A DNA stretch of 64,000 bases from RGIG8124 sp045130665 (GTDB lineage Bacteria > Bacillota > Clostridia > Christensenellales > CAG-917). The notes beneath the pieces were generated by a model. That model had not been told where the DNA came from and ran no database searches. It saw nothing but the letters and a program-made list of their open reading frames with translations. Location of the stretch: the NCBI GenBank assembly GCA_045130665.1, contig JBGUQC010000004.1, positions 62,001 through 126,000 of the forward strand, in the 5' to 3' direction. The translations under genes were made by a program, and so were the position numbers. Below are positions 17,364 to 25,910 of the stretch, piece after piece (position 1 is the stretch's first letter; each line of letters begins with the position of its first letter).

Positions 17364-19601
17364 TTATTCCTCAGTCTTCTTCTTACCTTTGAAGAAAGAT
17401 TTGATTGATGTTCCCATTGTCTTGAAGGAACGTTTCAAATATTGTGGGTATGTCTCAACCATTGGCTTAATGTCTTTAATTCTTTCACTGTTTGTAATGT
17501 TGTATGAAACATAGAAGTAATAAAGTGTGATTAATACTGCAAAGATTGAGAATACGATTAAGAATGCATCCAATTCATAGTAGTTAGATACTTTGATTGA
17601 AGCAACTTCGCTAACCTTACCTGTGATTGATTGATTTTGTACAAATAAACCTGAAAGGTTTGTTAATTGTGCAATGTTCAAGAATAACAAGATTGCATAT
17701 GCACCTGTAATGAAGTACATTCTTCTGTCTCCAGATACCATTGTATAAATAAGAGCGAATGCAATAGCAAGGATTAAATATGTGAATGTAATCTTTAATG
17801 TGAATACTGCAATAACAGCAAAGATGAATGAGCAAAGTAATAAAACTTCCATCTTGTTCTTGTTATGGATGTATAAGGATACAACGTAAATTTCAAGAAC
17901 GAGTAAGAATACTAAGTTCAAGATAGATGCTGTGTTATTTGAAGTTGTCATATTCATACCAACCATTGAATAAAGGTTGAATGCATTATTTACAAAGATA
18001 TTATTTCCAGAAATTTCGTTGATTAATACATTAAATCCACCAAATGGTGCAGCTTTAATGAAGTTAACTGAAATTGGTAATAAGATTACGTATGCTAAAA
18101 TGAATGAGCAAATTAATCCAATTGGGAGTAATATTCTTGTCTTAGTAACTTTCTTTAAGTTCTTGTCTTCTCTGTACCATTGATATCCAAGATATGCAAC
18201 CATAATTGGAGCAACTGCTAAAGCTTCAATATTTACGATAGCTGCAGCTGTGATAAGTATGAACATTGGAATATATTTCTTTTCAATCATAAGAAGAACT
18301 GATGCAACTGTTAATGCAATTACTAAGCACTCAAATGATCCAACATAACCTGACATCATGAATGTTACAGGTAATACTGCATATAATGCAGCGTAAACTG
18401 TTGAGAGCTTATTTCCAACATACTTCTTACCGAAGAAGTAAATCATACCAACGATTGCCATATCTGCAAATACTTCAACTAATCTAATTAAAACTGATGT
18501 TCCAAATAAATTTACAGTTGGGTCTATAATATTTGCGAGAATTGCAAGGATATATAATGATCCTGGAGCAATATTTGAAAGTGATGAAGTTGCTACCACA
18601 CCTGCTTCTGTTGAATTTGGAATGATACCGCCATAAGCATTTGTTAAATCTGCTGTATGTCTTACTGCATATCCAAGGTTTGCAAGAGCTGTCATATTTG
18701 AACCCATTCCATATGTTGTTAATAATAGAATGAATCTTACCAAGAATGTTCCAAGCATTAAGAAACATCCAATAGCAATTGGGTTCTTCATAAATGAAGC
18801 TTTTGAACCACCCTTATCTGGATTTGATTTATCAAAATCAACAAAACAATTTTGTTTTGAATATAAACGCTTAATTAAGATATATGCAGCATAAAGAATT
18901 GCTAATGATGCAACAGATAATAATACGATGAATATGATACCTGTTGTTGTATTAGAATATGTTGCTGAATCTTTTGTTTGCTTTATATCGTAAATTGTTT
19001 GTGTAACAGTACTCTCATCTACTCTTGTAACTGAAATGTTGTCATAATATACAGTTGTTTCGCCACTAGCTGAACCTGTATCAATTGCAAGACAAACAGT
19101 TAAAGAGTTGATATTTGTTGGTCTAATATAGAATGTTTGATGTGTCCACTTACCAAATGTTGTTGCATTAGATGCTTTAATGAACTTATAGTCCATATTC
19201 TCTTTGAAAGTAATGTATGCACCATCATCTGTTGAAATAGATGAAGAAATCTTCATATCAACTGTGATTTTATATACTGCTTTCTTATCAACTTCTATTG
19301 TTTGATAAATGTAATTAACACTTCCGGTTGACTTCAATACTAAGTATTGAGTTCCGAAATCGAAACCTTCTAAATTCTTTTCACCAGCACTTGGTTCCTT
19401 TAATGCAATGGATCCACTTGCTAGAGAACTATGCCAATCTGCAATGGTATTATCGCTATCAGATGTCTCGAAATCACCATTCAATTTAGCCAACAAATCT
19501 GTACCAACTTCAGTCTTGTTATTATTACATGCTGTAAAAGCAAATAACGCCAGTACAACTACTAGCGTTAAAACAAGAAGTAATACATATTTCTTTTTCA
19601 T
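17364..19601 (-). CDS. Lipoprotein-headed GT-C-like membrane glycosyltransferase (predicted)
   Basis: The 745 residues begin with a lipoprotein signal ending in FTAC, so the N-terminus is probably lipidated outside the membrane. Residues of about 25-200 form a beta-rich extracellular domain like carbohydrate-binding jelly-rolls (NGDFETSDSDNTIADW, YQTIEVDKKAVYKITVDM, VYYDNISV). About twelve membrane spans follow. Segments such as RLVEVFADMAIVGMIYFF, ALYAVLPVTFMMSGY and NNAFNLYSMVGMN resemble the COG5542/Gpi18-like mannosyltransferase group. It is translated after rplS (18 bp) with GAGGA before the ATG. Donor and acceptor are unknown. GT-C membership is an inference from pattern. Confidence 0.65.
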   Translation of the reverse strand: MKKKYVLLLVLTLVVVLALFAFTACNNNKTEVGTDLLAKLNGDFETSDSDNTIADWHSSLASGSIALKEPSAGEKNLEGFDFGTQYLVLKSTGSVNYIYQTIEVDKKAVYKITVDMKISSSISTDDGAYITFKENMDYKFIKASNATTFGKWTHQTFYIRPTNINSLTVCLAIDTGSASGETTVYYDNISVTRVDESTVTQTIYDIKQTKDSATYSNTTTGIIFIVLLSVASLAILYAAYILIKRLYSKQNCFVDFDKSNPDKGGSKASFMKNPIAIGCFLMLGTFLVRFILLLTTYGMGSNMTALANLGYAVRHTADLTNAYGGIIPNSTEAGVVATSSLSNIAPGSLYILAILANIIDPTVNLFGTSVLIRLVEVFADMAIVGMIYFFGKKYVGNKLSTVYAALYAVLPVTFMMSGYVGSFECLVIALTVASVLLMIEKKYIPMFILITAAAIVNIEALAVAPIMVAYLGYQWYREDKNLKKVTKTRILLPIGLICSFILAYVILLPISVNFIKAAPFGGFNVLINEISGNNIFVNNAFNLYSMVGMNMTTSNNTASILNLVFLLVLEIYVVSLYIHNKNKMEVLLLCSFIFAVIAVFTLKITFTYLILAIAFALIYTMVSGDRRMYFITGAYAILLFLNIAQLTNLSGLFVQNQSITGKVSEVASIKVSNYYELDAFLIVFSIFAVLITLYYFYVSYNITNSERIKDIKPMVETYPQYLKRSFKTMGTSIKSFFKGKKKTEE

Positions 19602-19619
19602 GAGTTATCCTCTTGATAA

Positions 19620-19967
19620 TTATTTCTTTGACTCTTTTAATTTTGCAGCCTTACCTGTTCTAGATCTTAGATAGTAAAGTTTTGCTCTACGATTTGCACC
19701 ATGTCCAATAACTTCGATTGAACCAACTTTTGGTGAATTGATTGGGAATGTCTTCTCTACGCCGATACCATAAGAAACTCTTCTTACTGTAACTGTCTCA
19801 CGGATTCCGCCATTCTTCATAGCAATAACGATTCCCTCGTAAGCTTGTAAACGTTCTTTGTTACCTTCGATAATCTTGAAGTAAACTTTTACGTGGTCAC
19901 CAATTTCTAATTTTGGTAGGTCTGTTCTTAAACCTTCTTGTTCGATTGTGTTGATAATGTTATCCAT
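19620..19967 (-). CDS. rplS: 50S ribosomal protein L19
   Basis: Ribosomal protein at the 30S-50S interface. The start MDNIINTIEQEGLR is chosen at 19967, where GAGGAG precedes the ATG. A longer reading from 20006 would run through the leader RNA. The protein shows GDHVKVYFKIIEGNKER, QAYEGIVIA and the C-terminal RAKLYYLRSRTGKAAKLKE. It has about 115 residues, as expected. It has its own promoter and a structured leader. Confidence 0.97.
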   Translation of the reverse strand: MDNIINTIEQEGLRTDLPKLEIGDHVKVYFKIIEGNKERLQAYEGIVIAMKNGGIRETVTVRRVSYGIGVEKTFPINSPKVGSIEVIGHGANRRAKLYYLRSRTGKAAKLKESKK

Positions 19968-19989
19968 TTTTATTCTCCTCAGACTCAAT

Positions 19990-20046
19990 ATTAGGTGTTC
20001 ATACAAGGCTTTTCGATGTAGCGGACCACCTCGGTCTTTATTATGT
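19990..20046 (-). promoter_or_regulatory. Candidate L19 leader (autoregulatory mRNA element)
   Basis: The roughly 80-base 5' UTR of rplS can fold two ways. GGTG pairs with CACC (20027-20030 with 19994-19997) enclosing TACA/TGTA with a large internal loop. Alternatively GACC/GGTC pairs around 20023-20036. L19 leaders bound by L19 are known in Firmicutes. Assignment rests on position and foldability, not on a model search. Confidence 0.4.
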
Positions 20047-20052
20047 TTAGTT

Positions 20053-20082
20053 ATAATATCATAAGATAATTATTATAGACAA
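20053..20082 (-). promoter_or_regulatory. Promoter of rplS
   Basis: Minus strand TTGTCT (20077-20082), an 18-bp spacer and TATTAT (20053-20058), located between rnhB and rplS. The leader is about 80 bases. Confidence 0.55.
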
Positions 20083-20093
20083 GCAAAAATAAG

Positions 20094-20705
20094 TTATTTA
20101 TTAATAAAATTCTTTATAAATGTTTGCCTATGTATCTCAGTAGGTCCAAGCTCTTTTAAAGCTTGAATATGTTTTGCTGTGCCATATCCCATATTATGTT
20201 CGAAATCATAACCTGGATATTTAACAGCCATTTCTTCCATAAAAGTATCTCTTGTTACTTTTGCTAAAATTGACGCTGCTCCAATTGAATAAGATAGAGC
20301 ATCACCATGAATTATGCTCATGGATTTGAATGGTATATCTAGTTTTACTGCATCGATTAAAACGATATCTGGATTGACTTTCAAAGAGCAGATTGCATCA
20401 TGCATTGCTTGTTTTGTGGCGTTTAGAATATTGATTTCATCAATTTTGAAGTTGTCTACCATTTGAATTGAGTAAGCAATAGCATTCTCTTTAATTTGCT
20501 CGTATAACTTCTCTCTTTTGGCTTTTGCAACTTTCTTTGAATCATTGATTCCTTGGATTAAATTGTCCATTGGCATGATAACTGCAGCAACACAAACTGG
20601 ACCTGCAAGTGGTCCACGTCCAACTTCATCTACACCACAAATATACTTGTATCCTTGTGCAAGTAGTTGGTTTTCATATGTCATTAAATCTTCTGCTCTT
20701 ACCAT
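20094..20705 (-). CDS. rnhB: Ribonuclease HII
   Basis: Cuts RNA in RNA/DNA hybrids and at single ribonucleotides in DNA. The N-terminal GVDEVGRGPLAGPV supplies the first Asp-Glu pair, NPDIVLIDAV the next Asp, and AKVTRDTFM the last Asp. The 203 residues are the normal size. The gene follows rbgA by 2 bp in the conserved rplS-rbgA-rnhB neighbourhood, though here rplS comes after rnhB. Confidence 0.95.
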   Translation of the reverse strand: MVRAEDLMTYENQLLAQGYKYICGVDEVGRGPLAGPVCVAAVIMPMDNLIQGINDSKKVAKAKREKLYEQIKENAIAYSIQMVDNFKIDEINILNATKQAMHDAICSLKVNPDIVLIDAVKLDIPFKSMSIIHGDALSYSIGAASILAKVTRDTFMEEMAVKYPGYDFEHNMGYGTAKHIQALKELGPTEIHRQTFIKNFINK

Positions 20706-20707
20706 AA

Positions 20708-21541
20708 TTATGCCTTTTCTAACATCATTTTGCCGAGTTTTCCGGATCTAAAGTCATCTAAAATAGTAGATGCTGTTCTCTCTAAATCGTATTCTCCGCC
20801 TTTTACAATAAATCCACGTGATTTTGCAATCTTTTCTAGTGCTTCATCCATATTGGATGGAATATCGTCTAATTTATATCTAGCTTTAATCAATTCTGGA
20901 TATTTTTCTCTAGCTTCCTTAATGAATTCTTTAGATAGTTCTTGTTTATCCAAAACATCGTCCTTAATCGATCCTATATAGGCTAAATGAAGAGCTGTGC
21001 TTTGGTCTGTAAACTTACCCCAAAGAGTTCCTGGAGTGTCTAGAAGGTCTACTACATTGATTGAATACCATACTTGACTTCTTGTAACGCCAGGTCTGTT
21101 TCCAGTAATAGCTTTTCCCTTACCAATTAGAGAATTAATAATTGTAGATTTACCTGTATTTGGTATACCAATAACCATTGCTCTTATTGAGATTTTTGCA
21201 CCTTTATTTTCAAACTTTTGAATTTTATTCAAACAAGCCTTCTTTAATGCCTTAATAACAACATCTGCTTTTAATGATGTACCAACAAGTGGGATTACTT
21301 CCTTACCTTCGCTTTTAAACTTATTAATCCATCTGTTTAAATCGTTTCTATCTACTAAATCACATTTATTAAAAATGTATAAAACAGGTTTATTTCCAAC
21401 TAGTTCATTAAAAACTGGGTTGGATGAACTATTTATAGCTCTAGAATCTGTTACATAGACAACAGCATCAACAAGAGACAGCTTTTCTTCCATCTCTCTA
21501 ACTGCTTTCATCATATGTCCTGGAAACCAATTAATGTTCAT
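20708..21541 (-). CDS. rbgA: Ribosome biogenesis GTPase RbgA (YlqF)
   Basis: Late 50S assembly GTPase with circularly permuted G motifs. NKCDLVD (G4) comes first, then GIPNTGKSTIINSL (G1), NRPGVT (G2) and LLDTPGTLW (G3). The N-terminal INWFPGHMMKA is the family signature. The start overlaps the trmD stop as ATGA, so translation is probably coupled. Confidence 0.96.
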   Translation of the reverse strand: MNINWFPGHMMKAVREMEEKLSLVDAVVYVTDSRAINSSSNPVFNELVGNKPVLYIFNKCDLVDRNDLNRWINKFKSEGKEVIPLVGTSLKADVVIKALKKACLNKIQKFENKGAKISIRAMVIGIPNTGKSTIINSLIGKGKAITGNRPGVTRSQVWYSINVVDLLDTPGTLWGKFTDQSTALHLAYIGSIKDDVLDKQELSKEFIKEAREKYPELIKARYKLDDIPSNMDEALEKIAKSRGFIVKGGEYDLERTASTILDDFRSGKLGKMMLEKA

Positions 21542-22203
21542 AATAAATCCGGTCTTCTTTCTTTAGTGATTTTTAAGGATTGTTCCTTTCTCCACTTATT
21601 AATCTCTGCATGGTTACCGTTGAGTAAAACATCTGGAACTTTCAAACCTCTATATTCAGCTGGTCTAGTATATTGAGGATATTCTAATAATTTATTAGAA
21701 AAAGACTCCTCAGATGTGCTTTCAGAAGAACCTAAAACTCCATCTACATACCTTGCAACTGTATTTAATACAACTAATGCAGGTAATTCACCACCAGTTA
21801 AGACATAATCTCCAATTGAAATCTCTTCATCTATTGCAAGTTCAATTACTCTTTCATCTATTCCCTCATAACTTCCGCAAACAAATAATAATCTTTCTTC
21901 TTTTGCGAGAGTTTCTACCATATCTTGATTTAATGTTTTACCTTTTGGAGATAGATAAATTCTCTTTGCTTTATGCTCTGGATCTGTGTTTTCAATTGCT
22001 CTAACAAGTGGGTCTGGTGTCATAACCATTCCTGCACCACCGCCATATGGATAATCGTCTGTTTTTAAGTGTTTATCTTGTGAAAAATCTCTAATATTAA
22101 CTACATTAACTGAAAATTTGTGGCTTTCAATTGCTTTACCAATTAATCCACTTTTAAGGACATCAAAATATTCAGGAAATATGGTTAGAATATCGAAAAT
22201 CAT
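21538..22203 (-). CDS. trmD: tRNA (guanine-N1)-methyltransferase TrmD
   Basis: Methylates G37 of tRNAs reading CNN codons using SAM in a trefoil knot. MIFDILTIFPEYF starts the protein. DDYPYGGGAGMVM, VCGSYEGIDERVIE and GDYVLTGGELPALV form the knot and active site, and the tail ends KERRPDLL. The 221 residues are slightly short. The TGA stop is the only TGA terminator I found in the window and is part of the ATGA overlap with rbgA. Confidence 0.97.
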   Translation of the reverse strand: MIFDILTIFPEYFDVLKSGLIGKAIESHKFSVNVVNIRDFSQDKHLKTDDYPYGGGAGMVMTPDPLVRAIENTDPEHKAKRIYLSPKGKTLNQDMVETLAKEERLLFVCGSYEGIDERVIELAIDEEISIGDYVLTGGELPALVVLNTVARYVDGVLGSSESTSEESFSNKLLEYPQYTRPAEYRGLKVPDVLLNGNHAEINKWRKEQSLKITKERRPDLL

Positions 22204-22208
22204 AGTTT

Positions 22209-22715
22209 TTAGTTATAAACACATATACGTGAGAAGATGTATCCTTTGAGGTTAATTACGCCTTTTTTAACATCAACGTAAGAAAAAACATCTTTAATTG
22301 CTGGGAAGTTCACTGTTCCTTGTTCTAAGGTAACTTCATATACATCTGCTGAACCAAATTGTTCGATTTTTGTTAAGATACCAATCTTATCTCCATCTAC
22401 CAAAACATCTGAACCAATTAAATCATCGATATAATATGTTCCGTTTTCTGGTTCTGGAAGCTGACTTCTCTTTATAACAACATTTTTGTTTCTAAGTTTT
22501 TCAGCATCATCCATAGTATCTATTCCTACTAATTTAATAAGCATAAAATTGGAAGGATCTATAGAAACACTTTCAACAGCAATTGTATTTGAATCTATAA
22601 TAACTTCTTTAAGCTTTTTAAATCTTTGTGGATTAGATGTATATGTTTCTGCTCTCACAGCACCTTTGATACCATGAGGACGAACTATCTTACCAATTGT
22701 AAAGTATTCTTTCAT
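22209..22715 (-). CDS. rimM: Ribosome maturation factor RimM
   Basis: 30S assembly factor that binds S19. The N-terminal TIGKIVRPHGIKGAVRAE is diagnostic. The PRC-barrel half follows (TYYIDDLIGSDVLV and DVYEVTLEQG). The 168 residues match the family. It sits between khpA and trmD in the usual order, with 4-5 bp gaps. Confidence 0.95.
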   Translation of the reverse strand: MKEYFTIGKIVRPHGIKGAVRAETYTSNPQRFKKLKEVIIDSNTIAVESVSIDPSNFMLIKLVGIDTMDDAEKLRNKNVVIKRSQLPEPENGTYYIDDLIGSDVLVDGDKIGILTKIEQFGSADVYEVTLEQGTVNFPAIKDVFSYVDVKKGVINLKGYIFSRICVYN

Positions 22716-22719
22716 TTAA

Positions 22720-22974
22720 TTAACCATTGATTTCTGGAGCTTCAGGTTGTTCTTCTATAATTATATTATAATGAACAGGATTGTCTCCGTTTGCTGCCTT
22801 GACTAATGTACGGATTGACTTTGCAATTCTGCCTTTCTTTCCGATAATCTTACCAATGTCATGCTTTGCAACGATTATGACAATTTCTGGACCTTTTTCT
22901 CCATCTCTATTCTCAATTACATACTCACCATCTGGGATGAGATGCTCAACGATATATTCAACTAATTCTGTCAT
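22720..22974 (-). CDS. khpA: KH-domain RNA-binding protein KhpA (YlqC)
   Basis: Small RNA-binding protein which in related bacteria partners with KhpB/Jag and affects cell size. The 84 residues show the KH signature HDIGKIIGKKGRIAKSIRTL containing the GKKG loop. It lies 2 bp downstream of rpsP, the conserved location. Confidence 0.93.
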   Translation of the reverse strand: MTELVEYIVEHLIPDGEYVIENRDGEKGPEIVIIVAKHDIGKIIGKKGRIAKSIRTLVKAANGDNPVHYNIIIEEQPEAPEING

Positions 22975-22976
22975 AA

Positions 22977-23216
22977 TTATAGAATACCGCTGTTCTTGAA
23001 TAAACGACGTACTGTATCAGTTGGTTGTGCACCATTGTTTAACCATTTTTGTGCAACTTCTTTATCGATATTGCAGATAATTGGATCCTTTGTTGGATCA
23101 TAGTATCCGATTTGTTCGAGATATTCTGCATCTCTTGCTTTTCTTTCATCGATTGCAACGATACGATAACGTGGTTGTTTCTTTGCGCCAATTCTTGTTA
23201 ATCTGATTTTTACCAT
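22977..23216 (-). CDS. rpsP: 30S ribosomal protein S16
   Basis: The 79 residues start MVKIRLTRIGAKKQPRYRIV and continue IGYYDPTKDP, both diagnostic of S16. AAGGAG lies before the ATG. It follows ffh by 43 bp. Confidence 0.97.
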   Translation of the reverse strand: MVKIRLTRIGAKKQPRYRIVAIDERKARDAEYLEQIGYYDPTKDPIICNIDKEVAQKWLNNGAQPTDTVRRLFKNSGIL

Positions 23217-23259
23217 AATTTTATTCTCCTTTTGCTTATAGCAAATTGTTATTGTTTAA

Positions 23260-24591
23260 TTAAAATTTAAATCCAGGTGGTAAGCCTTTCATACCCTTAC
23301 CTTTGGACATTCTGTGCATCATCTCTTTACTTGCTTGGAATTGCTTTAAGAGTTGATTGATTTCTTGAATAGATGTACCAGAACCATCTGCGATTCTCTT
23401 CTTTTGTGAAGATTTGATCAAATCTGGGTTTCTTCTCTCTCTAGGAGTCATAGATTGAATGATAGCCTTGGTATGAGACATTTGCTTTTCATCTATTTGA
23501 GCATCACCCTTAATCTTTCCTGCAAAGCCTGGAATCATTTGAAGCATGTCATTTAAATTACCCATTTTCTTAATTGAATCTAATTGATTCATATAATCTT
23601 CGAGTGTAAATGAGTTTTGCTTAATCTTCTTTGCTAGTTTTTCTGCTTCTTCTTGATTAAATGCATCTTGTGCTTTTTCAATGAGAGTTAATACATCTCC
23701 CATTCCAAGAATACGACTTGCCATTCTATCCGGATGGAAAGGTTCAATATCTTCCATCTTTTCGCCAGTTCCACTAAATTTAATTGGTTTTCCTGTCTCT
23801 GCTTTGATAGAAAGTGCAGCACCACCACGTGTATCACCATCTAATTTGGTCATAATTACACCGGTTATATCGAGTTTTTCATTGAAATCTTGAGCAACTC
23901 TAACTGCATCTTGACCTGTCATGCTATCTACAACTAATAAAATTTCAGTTGGTTTCACTGCTTGTTTGATCTCAACCAACTCATTCATTAGCTTTTCATC
24001 TATATGTAATCTACCTGCTGTATCTATGATAACTGTGTCATATCCATTCTTTAATGCATAAGCAATACCTTCTTGTGCAATCTTAACTGGATTGATTTGA
24101 CCCATCTCAAATACTTCGGTCTTTACTTTCTTTCCAACAACTTGTAATTGATTAATTGCAGCTGGTCTATAAATATCTCCAGCAACTAATAAAACTTTCT
24201 TACCAGATCTTTGTAAATATCCAGCAAGTTTACCACACATTGTTGTTTTACCTGCACCTTGAAGACCACACATCATATAAATTGTTGGTGCTCTATCTGA
24301 TACAAGTAACTTTTGGTTTTGAGAACCCATTAATTCAATAAGTTCTTCATTAACAATCTTTACAACTTCTTGGCTTGGTGTTAAAGATTTTAAAATATCT
24401 TCACCTAGTGCTTTAGCACTAACATCGTTAACAAACTTCTTTACAACGTTATAATTTACATCAGCTTCAAGGAGTGCAATTCTGATTTCTCTCATTGCTT
24501 CCTTAATTTCAAGTTCTGTTAACTTGCCTTTATTTCTCATCTTGGAGAATATGTGATTCATTCTTTCTGACAAATTTGCGAATAATGCCAT
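23260..24591 (-). CDS. ffh: Signal recognition particle protein Ffh (SRP54)
   Basis: GTPase that with SRP RNA delivers ribosomes making membrane proteins to FtsY. The N domain is followed by Walker A GLQGAGKTTMCGKLA, VDSMTGQDAV and TKLDGDTRGGAA. The Met-rich M domain ends MHRMSKGKGMKGLPPGFKF. It has 443 residues. Its RNA partner is encoded at 44118-44389. Confidence 0.97.
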   Translation of the reverse strand: MALFANLSERMNHIFSKMRNKGKLTELEIKEAMREIRIALLEADVNYNVVKKFVNDVSAKALGEDILKSLTPSQEVVKIVNEELIELMGSQNQKLLVSDRAPTIYMMCGLQGAGKTTMCGKLAGYLQRSGKKVLLVAGDIYRPAAINQLQVVGKKVKTEVFEMGQINPVKIAQEGIAYALKNGYDTVIIDTAGRLHIDEKLMNELVEIKQAVKPTEILLVVDSMTGQDAVRVAQDFNEKLDITGVIMTKLDGDTRGGAALSIKAETGKPIKFSGTGEKMEDIEPFHPDRMASRILGMGDVLTLIEKAQDAFNQEEAEKLAKKIKQNSFTLEDYMNQLDSIKKMGNLNDMLQMIPGFAGKIKGDAQIDEKQMSHTKAIIQSMTPRERRNPDLIKSSQKKRIADGSGTSIQEINQLLKQFQASKEMMHRMSKGKGMKGLPPGFKF

Positions 24592-24594
24592 AAA

Positions 24595-24927
24595 TTAATC
24601 CTCCATATCTTTAATTGCTACCTCAACCAATTCTGTAGCTTTGGTTAAGTCTTTTTGATTAAGTGCATCTTGGATATTCTCTAAATGCTTTTTAATCATT
24701 AAATCTCTTGCTACTAATCCTAATTTGGACTCAGCTTTGTCTAATGTAGATTCAGCATGTCTTAAATTATCTAGTACTGCTTGTCTTGTAATATTTAATT
24801 TTTCTGCTATTTCTGCGAGAGAAAAGTCATCTTCGTAATGTAAAAGAAAAATCTCAGCTTGTCTAGCTGTGAGTAAACCGCCATAATATGCGTTTAATTG
24901 ACAATACCTAAATCTGTTTCTTTCCAT
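24595..24927 (-). CDS. ylxM: YlxM-type helix-turn-helix protein
   Basis: UPF0122 protein that accompanies ffh and in some bacteria stimulates SRP GTPase. The start MERNRFRYC at ATG 24927 is chosen. An in-frame TTG at 24939 would add four residues. Neither has a clear Shine-Dalgarno. The sigma-70 region-4-like HTH reads DFSLAEIAEKLNITRQAVLDNL. It has about 110 residues. It is first in the ylxM-ffh unit behind a promoter at 24975-25003. Confidence 0.88.
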   Translation of the reverse strand: MERNRFRYCQLNAYYGGLLTARQAEIFLLHYEDDFSLAEIAEKLNITRQAVLDNLRHAESTLDKAESKLGLVARDLMIKKHLENIQDALNQKDLTKATELVEVAIKDMED

Positions 24928-24974
24928 AATAAATGACAAGTATTTTTGCTTTACAAAGCATCTTTACTTGCCAT

Positions 24975-25003
24975 ATATTACTTTAAATATATTTAAAAGT
25001 CAA
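24975..25003 (-). promoter_or_regulatory. Promoter of ylxM-ffh block
   Basis: Minus strand TTGACT (24998-25003), a 17-bp spacer and TAATAT (24975-24980). The short leader contains a perfect TGCTTTGTAAAGCA palindrome between promoter and ylxM. Confidence 0.65.
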
Positions 25004-25008
25004 ATAAA

Positions 25009-25908
25009 TTATTCAAATAGTGCTGTTATGAAATCTTCAGCATTAAATGGTATTAAATCATCTATTTTTTCGCCTACACCAATGTATACAACTGGTAATT
25101 CTAAAGTATTTGAAATTGCGATGATTACACCACCTTTTGCAGTACCATCTAACTTTGTTAGAATTATTCCATCTGTATCTATTGTTTCAGAGAAAATTTC
25201 AGCTTGTGCAACTGCATTTTGACCTGTTGTTGCATCTAATACCAAGAACTTTCTAAAGTCTGCATCTGGTAGCTCTCTATCTACAACTCTACAAATCTTT
25301 TTTAGCTCATTCATAAGGTTAACTTTGTTATGAAGTCTTCCTGCTGTGTCTATTAAGATTACATCTATATTGTGTGCTTTTGCTGCGGAAATTGTATCAA
25401 AAACAACTGCTGCTGGATCTGAACCTTCACCATGTTTAATGACTCTTACACCTGCTCTTTTGCCCCAAACTTCTAATTGTTCTGAAGCTGCTGCTCTAAA
25501 TGTATCTGCTGCAGCAACAATAACAGTTTTTCCTTCATCCATAAAGTTATGTGCAAGTTTTCCAATTGTTGTTGTCTTTCCTACACCATTTACTCCAGAT
25601 AAAAGGATTACTAATGGAGAATATTCATATTCAGGTATTTCGAAATCAATTTCTTCAAGTAAGATTTCTTTTAATAAACACTTACATTTTTCTGGTTCTT
25701 TGATCTTTTGTCTAAATGTTCTATCTTTTAATTCTTCAATGACATTTTCGCCTGCTTCAACGCCAACATCTGCGGCAAGTAGTGCGTCTAATAAATCATC
25801 ATAGAATTCATCATTTAATTCTTTTGCAGAAAAAGCATAAAACAACTTTTTAGAAAAGTTATCTTTTGTTTTTCTTATACCTTCTGCTATCTTTTTAAAT
25901 ATATTCAT
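25009..25908 (-). CDS. ftsY: SRP receptor FtsY
   Basis: Membrane-associated SRP receptor GTPase. The 299 residues comprise only the N and G domains, without the acidic A domain of E. coli. G1 is GVNGVGKTTTIGKLA, with DTFRAAASEQLEVW, DTAGRLHNK and TKLDGTAKGG. The gene starts 2 bp after smc ends. Confidence 0.96.
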   Translation of the reverse strand: MNIFKKIAEGIRKTKDNFSKKLFYAFSAKELNDEFYDDLLDALLAADVGVEAGENVIEELKDRTFRQKIKEPEKCKCLLKEILLEEIDFEIPEYEYSPLVILLSGVNGVGKTTTIGKLAHNFMDEGKTVIVAAADTFRAAASEQLEVWGKRAGVRVIKHGEGSDPAAVVFDTISAAKAHNIDVILIDTAGRLHNKVNLMNELKKICRVVDRELPDADFRKFLVLDATTGQNAVAQAEIFSETIDTDGIILTKLDGTAKGGVIIAISNTLELPVVYIGVGEKIDDLIPFNAEDFITALFE

Positions 25909-25910
25909 AT

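Noticed and set aside
19968..20006. Upstream extension of L19
   Set aside because: The extra 13 residues are not part of L19, and a good SD precedes ATG 19967.
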